DNA of 64,000 bases from Ianthella basta. Its lineage: Eukaryota; Porifera; Demospongiae; Verongiida; Ianthellidae. The number at the start of each line of letters is the position of its first letter. Position 1 is the first letter of the stretch. This document shows, piece after piece, positions 43,050-55,017 of the stretch. The notes under the pieces are model-generated. The model made no database searches, was not told the DNA's origin, and worked only from the letters and a program-made list of their open reading frames with translations. Position numbers and translations under genes: made by a program. The stretch lies in the NCBI GenBank assembly GCA_964019415.1, contig OZ025873.1, positions 7,246,234-7,310,233 on the forward strand. The letters run 5' to 3'.

Positions 43050-45688
43050 TTACTTAAGGAAGTAGGGGGTTGTGCTCTTATCATCATACAACGCAAAGCT
43101 AGTCCACACCAGCTGTGATGGAGTTACAGGCTGCAGTTCGAGAGAGCCAATGAGTAAGCATTCAGCACAGCAATCAGAATCATCTTCTTGAAGTGCTGCA
43201 ATGTGAGTTTTATCTGAAGGATGTGCCTCACAGTGAAAACCCCACACCAATGCTTCTTCAGATGCAGCAATAGTGGGACTACTGCAGAGGTCAACGTACA
43301 CACGAGCAATGCTCTCATGTATACTTCTCTTCACAGTCTGGCAAGTTTTGGAAACCATCAGTTCTTGTAGAGATGCCTCTGACTCCAACTTGATTTCAAT
43401 GTAGGATTCATGTTCTATCATATGCACCATTCCAGTGATGTCCTTGGGCCCAAAGGCAATGTGAGTGCGTCCAAAGGGAAACACCGTCCAACCTAATCCA
43501 GTCACCAGCTCACTGATCAGGCAGCAGAACAGACCGCTGGGAAGGTAGCATACCTTCATAATGGTCTGTGAAACCACAGTGATGAGAATGGGGTCAGCAG
43601 TCCCAGCAATCTCCACTGAATGTAGCATCTTAGGCAATGCTGCTGGGACCACATAAAAGCCTGAGTTATTCACGTTTGCAACAATTCTGAGGTCTGACAA
43701 AATGGACAGGAACTGGTCCATGTCATGGCTATCAATAGATCTTCTGTGACATTGTGCCCTAACATTTGCTACAGCCGTGGTGAGCTTATTCCTTATATTT
43801 TGGTGTGCACCCCCCTTACTTCCATCAGCGCATTCACCCAGCACTGCCTCCACAGAACTGGCTAGACTGCGGATCAGTCTATGTATAAACATTTGCCGTG
43901 TATCCTTCAGAGACACTGCATCTTCTTGGCGATCCCTGCAAGATATCTGATACTTTTGTCCAATCTTCTTCAGTTCAGCAAGTAGTGACTCAAGCACCAT
44001 TGTGTTGGGATCCTCGCCAAAACTTGTCAATGACATTGTCTCTACTACCTTCTGCAGTACTGCATCCACTTCTTGCATAATGCTCTCAACATTGCCCTCC
44101 ATTCTTGGAACAACATCTTGCCTACTCACGATTCTTCTTGGCTTCAGTTTCAGTTGCCTGATTGCCTTTGTGTATTCGGCATCATCAGAAACTGCCATCT
44201 CTGCACCTCGAACCCAGTGGCGATGGTGTTCCTCACTGCCTTGCTGGTTGTCCTCCATTTTCTCCTTGGCAGCCATGAGGAAGTCAGAGGTAGCAGAATA
44301 CAAGCAGTCTGGATCAATGAACACCAGACTGTCCTCCTTCGTGTACCCCCTGGGAATCCTGTGGTAGATGAGACCCAGGACGTGGAAGAGCCTCAGCATG
44401 GAGTCCAGGTCAGCATCAGGTGGATCTTCCCTGACATAGTCTCTGAGAAGTGCCTCATGCCTTAACTCAGAGTACTTGCAGTAACGCAGCCTCTTCCCAT
44501 CCATGACCAACTTCAGCAGCATCCAGGACAGGGGTACCTTTACAGACATTTCCAACTCTTCAGCTTTCTTATGAAGAGCGGAGATGTAGGTTTCGACATC
44601 TTTGTCCTGTTTCCCAGCTTGGGTGTTGTCCACAGCCCAGAATGATCGACCTTTACAATCATATTGGACAAACTGGCGATAGGGCTTGTTGCCAATCTCA
44701 TCAGATATCATCTTGTGTACTTTTGAAAGGAATTCTTCACGTTCATCTGGAGGTATTTGGTCCAGATGTGTACCCACAATGAAAATTTTGGGTTCAAATG
44801 GGTAGGGCTTAAGATAATCCTTCTCCTGAATGGGGTTTGCTCCAAAGGTGTAGATGCTCCTCAGTGGACGCTGGATGAGATCACTTCGGAAATAGTCGAG
44901 CTGCTTCTTGGCATGCTTTTGATAGAGTTCCTTCAGACTGCAAACCACCAAGTATACACCTGAAGAAGTGATGAGGACAGGATGGACATCGTGGTAGATA
45001 GCCTGTCCACCTGTATCAATGAAATGGATGAGGCGTGATTGACCAAGGACTTCACCCTCTTTGTCCTTCAGAATACCTCGCATGTCTTCACTACTGCATA
45101 CACATGCTAAGTCCTTTAAAGTTTTCATAAGTGTACGAGGTTTTAAAACGGCAGAGGGAGTGCATGGAGGTAGGGGATCAGTGGGTATGGCTGTAGTTGA
45201 ATCAATGTGCGTAGTAGCCAAGGCAGCACCGGGTGTGATTGAGGGACTGGAATCACTGAGCACAGCTTTGGGTAGAGAACCAGTAGCCAAAGCAGCACCG
45301 GGTGTGATCGAGGGGGTGGAATCACTGAGCACAGCTTTGGGTGGAGAACTAGTGGCTACGGATTTGGGCAGGGTTCCAGCGACTGTGCTGAAAGCTCTTA
45401 ACAAATTCCCAGTTTGGCGCTCTTTTGACAATAATCTCCATAGCTCTTCTGCCCCTCCCTCCTCTACTCTGTAACACTCAACCCATTCTGGTGCCTCCAT
45501 GACGTCCGTACTGACTGTCCCTGTCTCCACGTCCCATTCCTGTCCAGTGAGAAGATGCTTGAAGCACGTCTTACCTATGCAAGGTGGGCCTATTGTGGTG
45601 CACTTGGTGATCTTCAAGGCGACAGTGGCCTGGCTGGAGATGACTTTAGAGTAGTGCTCTCCAAACTTCAGTAAATCTGAATCTGGAG
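43050..45688 (-). CDS. Roc-COR (ROCO-type) GTPase, large exon
   Basis: An open exon of about 880 codons begins at the acceptor TTTCTGTACAG (AG at 45690-45689) and ends at TAA at 43050. It has an intact Roc GTPase: G1 GPPCIGKT (~44-51), G3 DTGGQ (~235-239), and G4 THLD (~318-321), where classical GTPases have NKxD. The COR region follows (VPLSWMLLKLVMDG, MLRLFHVLGLIYHR, YLPSGLFCCLISELV). The end has GFHCEAH..CCAEC and a Trp, the Cys-rich tail conserved in the two paralogs. G1 to G3 is long (about 185 residues) because of a Pro/Ser/Ala linker with a 23-residue tandem repeat. ROCO proteins are GTP-controlled dimers; LRRK2 is the known example with LRR and kinase. No kinase, LRR or death domain is seen in this exon; other exons may lie to the right. 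Confidence 0.82.
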
Positions 45689-45761
45689 CTGTACAGAAAC
45701 AAAATTGGATGCTTAGCATTCAATGGATAATGCATATACTACAATTGCACACATTGTCAAA

Positions 45762-46629
45762 CAAGTACTTCGAGTTAAAAAAACTCGTGGGCGCCAGGGC
45801 GCCCCTGAACTCGAACTACTTACTAATAAATTCCCTGTGTATGTTCTGACAGTTGGGTATGCAGCATTGCTGCTGGTCTGAAAGATACATCACTATGAGA
45901 ATGAAATTGAAATGAAATTGCTTTTTGCAATACACTACACATCACTATGCCATTGACTGTTGGGGTTGCAAAGTTTCAAGTCCCCAGACCAGGAAGTCAT
46001 CCAGTGAAAGCACCCCTACCAAACTGTCAAAATGCTTTGCTGATCGATGCTTTTTGATCTACATAACATTCTGAATGAGGATGTATATGTTGCTTTGTGC
46101 CTGGAGGAGGAGTGTGCTGGCTAAAAACGCTACCCTAGTGGTAATACCATGATTCAATTTGTCTCTCATTGGCCAATGGGTAGTTTGACCTCTGTTGGAT
46201 TTGGGGCTGTACCTCGCAGGAGAATAGTTAGATAAGCTTTCTACTACAACACAATTACTTAAATGTGTTCAAGAAATATTTTGCGCTCTTTGGATACACG
46301 GAGAAATACGAAGAAAGATGATTATGAGCCTAGCAAACAGAGAGCGTCAAGCGCGTGGCCATTTTACAATGTCCGTCAGTGATAATTGGAGCTGTATCTC
46401 ACAGAAGAGTCTTTCGCTAGGCTTTTTACGAGTATCACTCTATCAACACATGTTCTTGAACACATTTCGTTGAATTAAGATACAGCAAAATGCCATTAGA
46501 GATGATGTTAAGCTCTGTAAAGAATGACATGAGCACCACCATTTGCAAAATGACAGAAATATGTATACGAACATGAAGCCATACTAATACCTAAATCTGA
46601 AAAGAAGATAGGGGTGCCTTCGGCGCCCC
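45762..46629 (+). mobile_element. Helentron-like non-autonomous element, copy 3
   Basis: Full copy: left hairpin (CAAGTACTTCGAGTT), two internal tandem units, and right hairpin GGGGTGCC-TTC-GGCGCCCC, where one pair is a G-T wobble. A GAAATTGAAATGAAATTG insertion is present near 45900. It lies just upstream of the Roc-COR exon. Confidence 0.8.
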
Positions 46630-46964
46630 AAAAATAGTGTGCATGGCATGGTATGTACGGAAACATTAAAGGCTATCGTACAAATACTTTGTACCCAATG
46701 GTACTAATTTAAATTACCAGGGTGCATGGTCACATGGATTGCCTGAATCAGTTTACCAAACCGGTTTTGACAGCCTGCTCTTATTATTACCCCAATTCAT
46801 TAGCAAAGGTATTGTTTCTGCATTTATCAAAGTTGAATAGGGGGTGACGGCAAAGCACAAAAAGGCACATGGAGATACTGTAATGTTTTCTGTGCACTAT
46901 AGCATAAGCTGCCAATTACCAACTATTGACTGTATAGTATCTTGAACATCTGTGGAGACGAAAG

Positions 46965-47842
46965 GCATGATACTTCAGACGTAGCTTTGTTTGCAGGTTT
47001 GCCATCATCAGCATTGAGTCTAATCCTTCCCCTACCCACAGCAGCAGATTGGGTATGGAGTGTTCAACCGTCACGCTGTGGTGCTCTGCGAAATTTGGTT
47101 GGGTAGGGGCATCATACTTCAGAGGGTGGGAAATGAAAAAGGTTGCAGTTTACTGCTCTGCGAAGAGTATGATCACTTTCCTTTCCTTGTCTCAGGATAT
47201 GTTATTGTTCCATGTGCATAAAGTGAGCTGTCTGGGCTTCTGGCCCTCTAATAGCTGTTCTACGTGTCTTGCATCCCAATGAAGGTCTTCATTAGTTACA
47301 AAACCATTTTGTAACTGATGAAGACCCTCGTGGTCGAAACGTTTTACTCGAACCATCCTTTTTAGCTACGTGAACGCTCATCAACGCCTCATAAACCTGC
47401 TAGACAACGTAGCATGAGCCTCTACCACATTGCATCCCAATGTAGTGAGCCGCCATTTTTTCCAATTCTCAAAATAAGCTCAAACTGTCATTTACTGTCC
47501 TTTAGCCGAATGCTCGCTGGCACAGTTAGCACATCCAATTCAAATCGCTACCAGGTTCACGAACATCACAGACCAAAGCCAAAGACATGATTACACTGGA
47601 CTTCATACTCGTTTGAGAAGCAGCACCAAGGTAATTGCAGCTTTCCGCTGTCCGAAGTATGATTCCCCTACCCAACCCACTTTTGCTGAGTACCACAGCA
47701 TGATGGTTGAACGCTCCAAACACAATCTGCTGTTGTGGGTAGGGGAAAGATGAGACTCAATGTCGACGATGGCAAACCTGCAAACACACCTGCTTTGGCG
47801 ATGATTGAAGCCACATCCGAAGTATCATGCCTTTTGTCCGAA
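46965..47842. repeat. Long inverted-repeat element with AAGTATGATGCC words
   Basis: Arms of about 240-280 bp (46965-47205 and 47560-47842) are inverted copies: GGCATGATACTTC.GA, GCAGGTTTGCCATC, CCCCTACCCACA.CAGCAGATTG, GTTCAACC.TCA. The word AAGTATGATGCC or its complement occurs at least seven times here and again at 47998-48023. Each arm has short open frames repeating a KFGWVGASYF-like peptide. A ribozyme-like palindrome sits in the centre (47281-47340). Type of element unknown. Confidence 0.75.
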
Positions 47843-48019
47843 GTATTATTACTTTGGCTGCTTCGTTCTCTACAGTCTAACTTCCCAACGAAAACAGCCC
47901 AGATTGCCTTCTTCTCAACCCTTAGTTAGATTTCCCAGTCTCCATGTGTGGCAAGTTTAAAACCCAGGCTGTGTTTTGTTGCGGGAACTGGCGGCCTAAG
48001 TATCATGCCGGCCGAAGTA

Positions 48020-48385
48020 TGATGCCACACCCTACCAGCTTTCCTCTTGAAATCTGCCACACAAACTTGGCACACCTTGCGCTTCAATCCTGCATGGCTA
48101 AGGCCAGGTTGCAGGGTTGTTGTAAAGTGAAGTTATTGAATGATTTGTAAGAATCGATCAATAAATGGTATATAGACATTTGCATGTGCAGTCAATAGTT
48201 GGTATGCTTGGTCAATAACTGGTCAATCACTGGGTCCATGGAAATGGTGAGTACTTAGGAAATGAATGTAGGTATAGCTTCAAAATGGCTGAGGGTGACG
48301 ACAGCTTGTTCAGCTATCAACTGCTGCAAGAATCTAACTTATGTGATATTTGATGGCCAAGTTACAGTTGAAGGTACAAAAAGTG
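48020..48385. repeat. 340-bp repeat, inverted mate of 39140-39480
   Basis: See the mate. The minus strand keeps CQVCVADFKRK. Confidence 0.65.
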
Positions 48386-48479
48386 GTTGATAATTGGCAG
48401 GTTATGCTACCATGCATAGTCTATAGTAACTCAGGACAAAGTTCATCCTGTTGCCACAGCTAGGGTTATGCAATAGTTA

Positions 48480-48920
48480 AATGCCGCCTAAGAGGTGACT
48501 GCGGGATTTAGAGCACAAAGCTCGAGGGCGCAAAACGCTCGAGTGCTGAGTGGTCTAAATCTTTGCAGACACCGATTGGGTGGCATTAAGTAATATAGAT
48601 CCAAAAACTGTTTTATAATCCAATCAAAATCGTCTCCACTCGCTCCTCTTAACGATGTCCGTGTCACGGGCAACCGACAGCAATGCGTGAGCCCCATAGA
48701 AGAAGTCACCGGCACCCGTAAACTAAAGGCCATTCAACGAGAATCTCAGAAATGAATGTATTACAGCAGATACAAAATGGTTGTGATGACGCCATACAAA
48801 CTTTATGTGCACACTGCCAGCAGTGTACGTGTATGGGATTTATCGTTACGCGCAGTCTTCCTGTCACGTATGTCTACAGGATTTAGAATCATGTGCGAAG
48901 CAACGCTTCTAAGTCGTAGA
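48480..48920. repeat. Foldback-headed repeat, copy 2
   Basis: Head palindrome around GGATTTAGAGCACAAAGCTCGAG and GTGGTCTAAATC, then a 330-bp body matching 12010-12390. The head recurs as a long isolated palindrome at 61379-61497. Confidence 0.75.
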
Positions 48921-49740
48921 GCAAGGCAAAGAATTCACTGTGGTGCAAAACAACAGGAGAAGGAGCCTGCGGAAGCTGTACGCTGCTGCTTGCAATGGCA
49001 CCAGTCACGGTGGTCTCAGGGGGGGGGGGGTCAGACAATGTCCTGGGATTGCACAATACCAAGGGGACTTTAACTGCATTCCTAACATTCCAGTCGTGGC
49101 GCTATGTACTAGCTGACTGCGCTCCAAGGCCGAGTGTGTCTACCCTGAACCATGGCAGGGCCTTGTACTGCATCCGCACCCCTGGTATGACCCGTACGTA
49201 CGTAGCTGAGGAGCCATACGATGGATTGGGCCTAATTGTTGGACTGCTTTCATGATTACCATTACAATTAGTTGCCACAACTTGTGGCAACATTTCTTGG
49301 GGATTGCCAGCATGTTTTAGCCATTTCTAGCATCCCTGCTGTCGAACGTGACAAATTGTGTACAGAACCAAAACAGTTTTGTAAATGTGGTTGTCAATTG
49401 CATTCCAACTGCAGAAGCAGTCAACCTATCAGTCTTGCAGTCCTGAAGTGGTCAATGAGGACTCGCTACCAGCATCTAAGGAGTCACTCCTATAGCAGCA
49501 CTTGCTCACTACTCCAGATTAGGCTTGATCTGTCTCGTAGCTAGCATCAGTGAACGCTCGTAGACTGGCGTTGAAAAATGCTTGCAAAACCTACCTAGAT
49601 ACTGCAGTATGGCGGGGAACGGTCCATTTTCTGAAAGTCCTTATCCAACTGTGTGCTCAGAAATAAAGAAACAAGTGATGTAACACATTTCTCGAAATAT
49701 ATCTGCTCTTAGCTAGTATAGGTGTCATCGTGGATTAGCA
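48921..49740. other. Gene-free DNA
   Basis: A G run of about ten sits at 49020-49030. The frames at 48756-49540 overlap on both strands and show no motif. Confidence 0.4.
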
Positions 49741-50641
49741 GTACTGGACTGAAGATGAACCTGCAGAAGACACAGTTTATGTGTCTGTCCAGAAGGTGCT
49801 GGGAGAAAGAAGCTGATAGCCTACAGGTACGTGTGAATGATGAAGTATTAAGAGGTGCGATCAAGTTAAGTAGCTGGGGGTCATTGTAGACAAGCAGTTG
49901 AACTGGAAGAGGTATATAGAACAGGTTAGAAAGAAATGCCTGTCTGCCCTAGCAATACTGTACAAAGTTAGAAGAGCACTGCCACCCAAGTTGAAGTCAC
50001 TTTTGTACCAGACAATTGTACAACCCCACCTTGATTACTGTTCAGTCGTATGGATGGAATGCTGCAAACACAACGCCATCAAATTGGAAAGGATTCAGAA
50101 AAGTGGAATGAGGATGATACTGAATGAGTTCTGGTATCGCCCTTCTGCAGACATTAGGTCTAGGCTAGGGTGGATGTCCTTGAGTAACAGAAGGAGGATG
50201 CTCAGAGCTATCTGTACAAGACTGTATATGAGAGGCAATGGTCCAGCGTATATGACAAACCTGTTTAGAACACATAAGGACTTAGGACTACGTAGCGCCA
50301 GAAGAGAGAATGATATATATCTGACCACTCCTAGGTTAAATAGGATGGTAAAGTCATTCAGTACAAAGCAGGTATAGATTGGAACTCTTTACCTATCTCC
50401 ATCAAGAGCGCAAGTGACTATTCGTTTAGGAGCAGAATCAAGCAGCACTACATGGACTAAGTTGTAGCAAATTTCTTTAATTAGCAATTTACCAATTTAC
50501 CAATAACCTGAACAGCTAGCTATATGTTATATGTTCTCCACTTCTGTCATTCGTCACTCATCTTTTTTATCTTATTTCATCTGCATGTGCTTTGTGTGTT
50601 GGGTCCCCCATTCATACCAGCCTTGGGCTGATGGGGTCACC

Positions 50642-50642
<1 letters not shown>
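49740..50642 (+). pseudogene. LINE relic, thumb and C-terminal part
   Basis: GLKMNLQKTQFMCLS, then after a frame break LGVIVDKQLNWKRYIEQVRK, LLYQTIVQPHLDYCSVVW and KLERIQKSGMRMIL are the RT thumb and following region of a jockey/CR1-type non-LTR element. The frame 49898-50377 is open; upstream parts are missing. It is followed by an AT-rich 3-prime region ending in a TAA array. Confidence 0.85.

Positions 50643-50707
<65 letters not shown>
50643..50707. repeat. (TAA)n array
   Basis: About 21 TAA units between the end of one LINE and the start of retroelement A. Confidence 0.97.
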
Positions 50708-50724
50708 TGATATATAAATAAAAA

Positions 50725-53669
50725 ATGACGGCAGCACCGCGCTGTCAATCTCAGTCTAATTCATGGTGCTGCCCCTGCATGAAGAATGGCCGATGTGTCA
50801 GATGCCTGTGCGTGAAGAATGGCAGACTTCGTGTAGATTGCTGGCTGTCCACATCCCAGCCCAATTGATGTATGAACAAGCCTGAGGTGGGTCAACAATC
50901 TGCTGTGAATGGTGCTACCGATCACCAGCCTGCTGTTGATCTACAACCCAACACCGTTCCACCACCAGAAACCGTTCACCAATTAGCCAGTGATCAACAA
51001 CTTGATATCTCTACACAAGCTGAAATTGAATCCCTGATTTCACACCTTAGCTCGCCGATTAGGACTGTGAGCGAATACCTCGGCTCTCTAGAGTGACTGT
51101 CGCGCGAAGGCTGGCCAATGTGATTAAGCAGGTCGTCTCTAGAAACGATGTGTCCTCTTGGGTGGGATTGCTCTCCTTTTCCAAGAAATGTTTGCAAACA
51201 CCTGCCAGAGGGGGTAAGCGCTGGAGTTGTAAACCTGATCAACAAGCAGGTGACCCAGGAATCGTCCACCGAGACACCTGCTACTCGGCCTCCCCAGCGA
51301 GTGAGAGCGCCCAAAAAGCACAACCAGATGGAGCAACTGGCCTCCAGGGTCTCCAGTAAACTGGAAGAGGGTGGTTACCGAGGGGCTGTCCAGCTGGCTT
51401 GCAGCGAGGATTCTATTGCAGAACCCAGTAGCGAGAACCTACAAGCCCTCAAAGCTAAGCATCCCCTGCCACCGCCTGACTCTGACATCCCTTCCTTGGA
51501 TCACACATCACCACTTGCTTTCACTGTTGATACCCAAGTCATCATGAAGGTAATCTCATCCTTCCCCAAAGGATCGAGTGGGGGTTTTGATGGCCTACTC
51601 CCTCAACATCTCAAAGACCTCACAAGTCCATCAGCAGATGATGGGGGCACATCCCTCTTAACAGCCCTAGTAGGTCTTACCACACTGATTCTTGAGGGCA
51701 GAACCCCCACCTCTATCCGCCCCCTCTTCTTTGGAGCAAATTTGACTGCCCTAACTAAGAAAAGTGGTGGTATTCGCCCAATTGCAGTAGGTTGCACTCT
51801 GAGAAGGCTTGCCTCAAAATGTGCCAGCCTACATGCTCTCGAATCCATTCCCCAGACCGCTGGGTTTTGGAGTCGCGGGTGGCGTTGAGGCAGCTGTCCA
51901 TGCCAGCCAAATTTACCTGAATCACCTACCCCCCACCAAGTCATGGTAAAAGTAGATTTTAAGAATGCATTCAACTCTCTACGTTGGGACAAAATGCTGA
52001 GAGCTGTCAAGGACCACATCCCAGATCTGCTGCCTTTCGTCCACTCAGCATACAGTTCTTCTTCCATCCTTTTGTGGAACGATGTGCAAGTGTCGTCCGC
52101 TGAGGGCATACAGCAGGGGGACCCCCTGGGCCCAATGCTGTTTTGCCTGGGTATTCACAACCTGGTATCCAGCCTGTCATCAGAATTCACAGTGTTCTAC
52201 CTTGACGGCACAATTGGCGGGAGTTTTGAGGACATCGAATCAGACCTATTGAAAATTGAGAATTAGGGGAAGGCATTAGGGCTATTCCTAAATGTAGACA
52301 AGTCTGAAGTGCTGTCTCAGTGAGTCCTCAGTCAGCCCTGTTCTGTCGGCTTTTCCAGGTCTGCAGTATGTTCATGCCTCCCATGCCATCTTGTTGGGTT
52401 CTCCCCTAGGGAAGGAGGCACTGCAGGCTTGCATTGAGGAACAATGTCGCCAGTTGAAAGTGATGGGGGAACGACTTTGCCACCTTCAAATGCACGATGC
52501 CATCACTATCCTGCGGCACTCTCTTTCCATCCCGAAGCTCTTGCACATCTTACGAACGTCACCAGCCTTTTTGTCCCCACTCCTTGAGTCTTGGGACCAC
52601 TTTCTGGAGTCCATTGTTTCGAGGATCACCAACATCGATTTTGATCAGGGAGACTCATGGCTCCAGGCAACCCTCCCTGTGAAATTAGGTGGCCTTGGGT
52701 TTCGAAGTGCCTCCACTCTTGCACCATCTGCCTTTTTGGCATCTGCTGGTGGGGCCTCAGACCTAATGCAGGAGCTTCTCCCCAACCACCTGTCATCTAC
52801 CCCATACCTTGACAGGGACCTGGCTCTGTCTAGATGGAAACAGGCACTGCCTGAAGACACACCGGTCCCTTCTGCCGTAAATCGCCAGAAATCCTGGGAC
52901 GGGCCTGTAGTCCAGCACACGTTCAACACCCTTCTGGAGCACTGCACCAATGAGATCTCAAGATCACGGCTGCTTGGTGCCGGCTCATTCGAGTCTGGAG
53001 CATGGTTGAACACCCTACCTATCTCCTCACTGGGTCTTCGCATGCCCAACGAGGCCATCCGTATTGCCATTGGTCTCAGAGTGGGCGCCTCCATATGCCT
53101 ACCCCACTCCTGCAGCTTCTGTGGAGGACCTGTCGACAAGTTCGGCCTTCATGGTCTGAGCTGCAGGATGAGCCAAGGCAGAATCCCTCGCCATCAGATG
53201 CTGAATAACACCATCTATCACTCGTTAGCTTCAGCCAACATCCCCAGCAGACTTGAACCATCTGGCCTTCACAGAGCTGATGGGAAGTGCCCAGATGGTG
53301 TTACCCTCATCCCATGGACAGAGGGAAAATGCCTCGTGTGGGACGCAACATGCGAGGACTCCTTTTGTGACTCCCGCATTTGGGGTTCGTCCAGGGAAGC
53401 GGGGGGGGGGGCTGCAGCCACAGCAGAGCAAGTACGCTCACCTTGACAGGTCCTATGTATTCCAGCCTATTGCAGTGGAAACCTGTGGCACAATAGGTCC
53501 AGATTCATTGAGTTTCCTCCAAAACCTAGGCTGCAGGCTGAAGTCAGCCACAGGTGAGCCCCAGTCCTTCACATACCTGCTCTAGCGACTATCCGTGGCC
53601 ATTCAGATGGGGAACTCTGCCTCTGTGCAGGGCACTTTGGAGCTGCCAGGACTCCAGTCTATAGATTGA
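50725..53669 (+). pseudogene. RLE-type retrotransposon, copy A (decayed)
   Basis: It starts 18 bp after the TAA array with ATGACGGCAGCACC and is nearly identical to copy C at 61611. Domain order: Cys-rich N-terminus (CCPCMKNGRCVRCLCVKNG), RT (PKGSSGGFDGLLPQHL, MVKVDFKNAFNSL, GIQQGDPLGPMLFCL), then a C-terminal Cys/His region and a restriction-like endonuclease (CPDGVTLIPWTEGKCLVWD). Damage: TGA after QPN, a one-base loss near 51090, a small deletion near 51860, loss of one codon at the RT active site (FYLDGT instead of FYLDDGT), TAG at 52264, loss of CA near 52320, and a G-run frameshift at 53401. It ends with SID-stop at 53669 and a (TTGAT)-rich 3-prime region. Confidence 0.88.
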
Positions 53670-55017
53670 TTGATTGATTTAATTGATTTGATTTGATTGA
53701 TTTTATTTGATTTATTTCATCAGTATGATTGTTCAATTAATGTAATGCGTATCTGTGTCTCTTTGTCTTATAATAATAACTATCATTATTATAATATGAA
53801 AGCCTGATGTCCAGAAGTGATAGCCCTGTCCTGGGTTTAGTACAATACTACCATCTTATTATAATGGAGCTAGGCCAATTTTTTGTCCGCACTAATCTTG
53901 AGAACCGTGAGGAGGTTTCGCAGAAAACGCGGTCCTAATGTTAAGGCGCTATCCGGAGGGTGTCTTCGGCTGGGTTTTCCTGCGAAAACGTGCGAAATGA
54001 AGGTTTTGCGCCAACTCGCCATACGTTACTATAGGACGCCATTATTGTTTTACGGAGGAAAGCGAAGTAGATTACGGAATTCACAGCGAATTCCTTTGTT
54101 ACAAAACTCCTCCTGGGGAGATGGTGCGACGGCTTCTTTGCTGTCGTTTTAGCACAATGTAGAAGGCTGTGGGTGACATAAGCTATATAGCGGAAAGCGC
54201 CGTCTTACGCGAGTGAAAGCGGCTCAATGGTGAAAGGATGGGCACAAGTTATGCGGGTTTTAGGCTTGTGCAATGATCTCATGACGTCATCGCTATACGT
54301 TCCTTCCAAACAAAGCAATTTGCAACCGTTGCAGTGCGCATATGCCGAACATCAAGGGCAGCACCGGACTAACCAAGAAGTCAAGACATTCAGGGATGAT
54401 GAGAGCTCTTAGGAATCGATGACAACTGTCAGAACTTCAAGACCATCACTCAACCTTCACTCACAGGGTCAGCACCAAGGGAAAAGCAGGAGTCAGCTCA
54501 AGGGGAGTCAGCTCAAAGGACCAACCAGGAATCAGCTCAAAGGGGCCATCACGAGTCAGTTCTGTTTAATTTGGAGGGCAATACAAGACGCTTGACCTTG
54601 CAGAGGGTGATTCATGGTGGAAGAGGAGTCAGCTGCATGCAACTATATAGCTAACTGCAACTGCAGCGTCTATAGCTATCACTCAGTAGCCAGGTTTGAA
54701 AGTGCTTTGTATCAGAAGCATTGTGTTGGGTGCCAGAGCAGAGGAGGGCGCATTCGGCGCCCTTCTCTGCTAGTATTTCTAATGACTGTGAAGTCAAAAA
54801 GAAGTAGTTGTGAGCAGATAATGTGTTAATGATTAATGAGAAAATTTTAATCAATAAATTAATGATATAATACTAAATTGCAATTAATAATAATAAATGA
54901 TGCTACAATATTACTAATAATATGGATAAGTAAATAAGAGACAACTAAAGCAGAAACTATTAAGAACATGCAGCCTAGTCATCATCAGCAGCGGGGGAAT
55001 AAGCCCCACAAATGGAA
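53670..55017. other. Non-coding, 3-prime region and unassigned DNA
   Basis: The first 120 bp are TTGAT repeats, probably the retroelement tail, then TAATAA words. 54430-54570 has four degenerate GAGTCAGCTCAAAGG copies. No gene supported, though 53880-54150 is open and CpG-rich on the plus strand. Confidence 0.45.
54737..54771. repeat. GC-rich hairpin with ATTC loop
   Basis: AGCAGAGGAGGGCGC-ATTC-GGCGCCCTTCTCTGCT, one mismatch in 15 pairs. Same core as the right end of the Helentron-like family, but with different flanks. Confidence 0.8.

Noticed and set aside
51603..53139. Long minus-strand frames inside the plus-strand retroelements (also 58106-58671, 61880-62788, 63554-63979)
   Set aside because: They run antisense to clear reverse transcriptase sequence and recur only because the elements are copies of each other.
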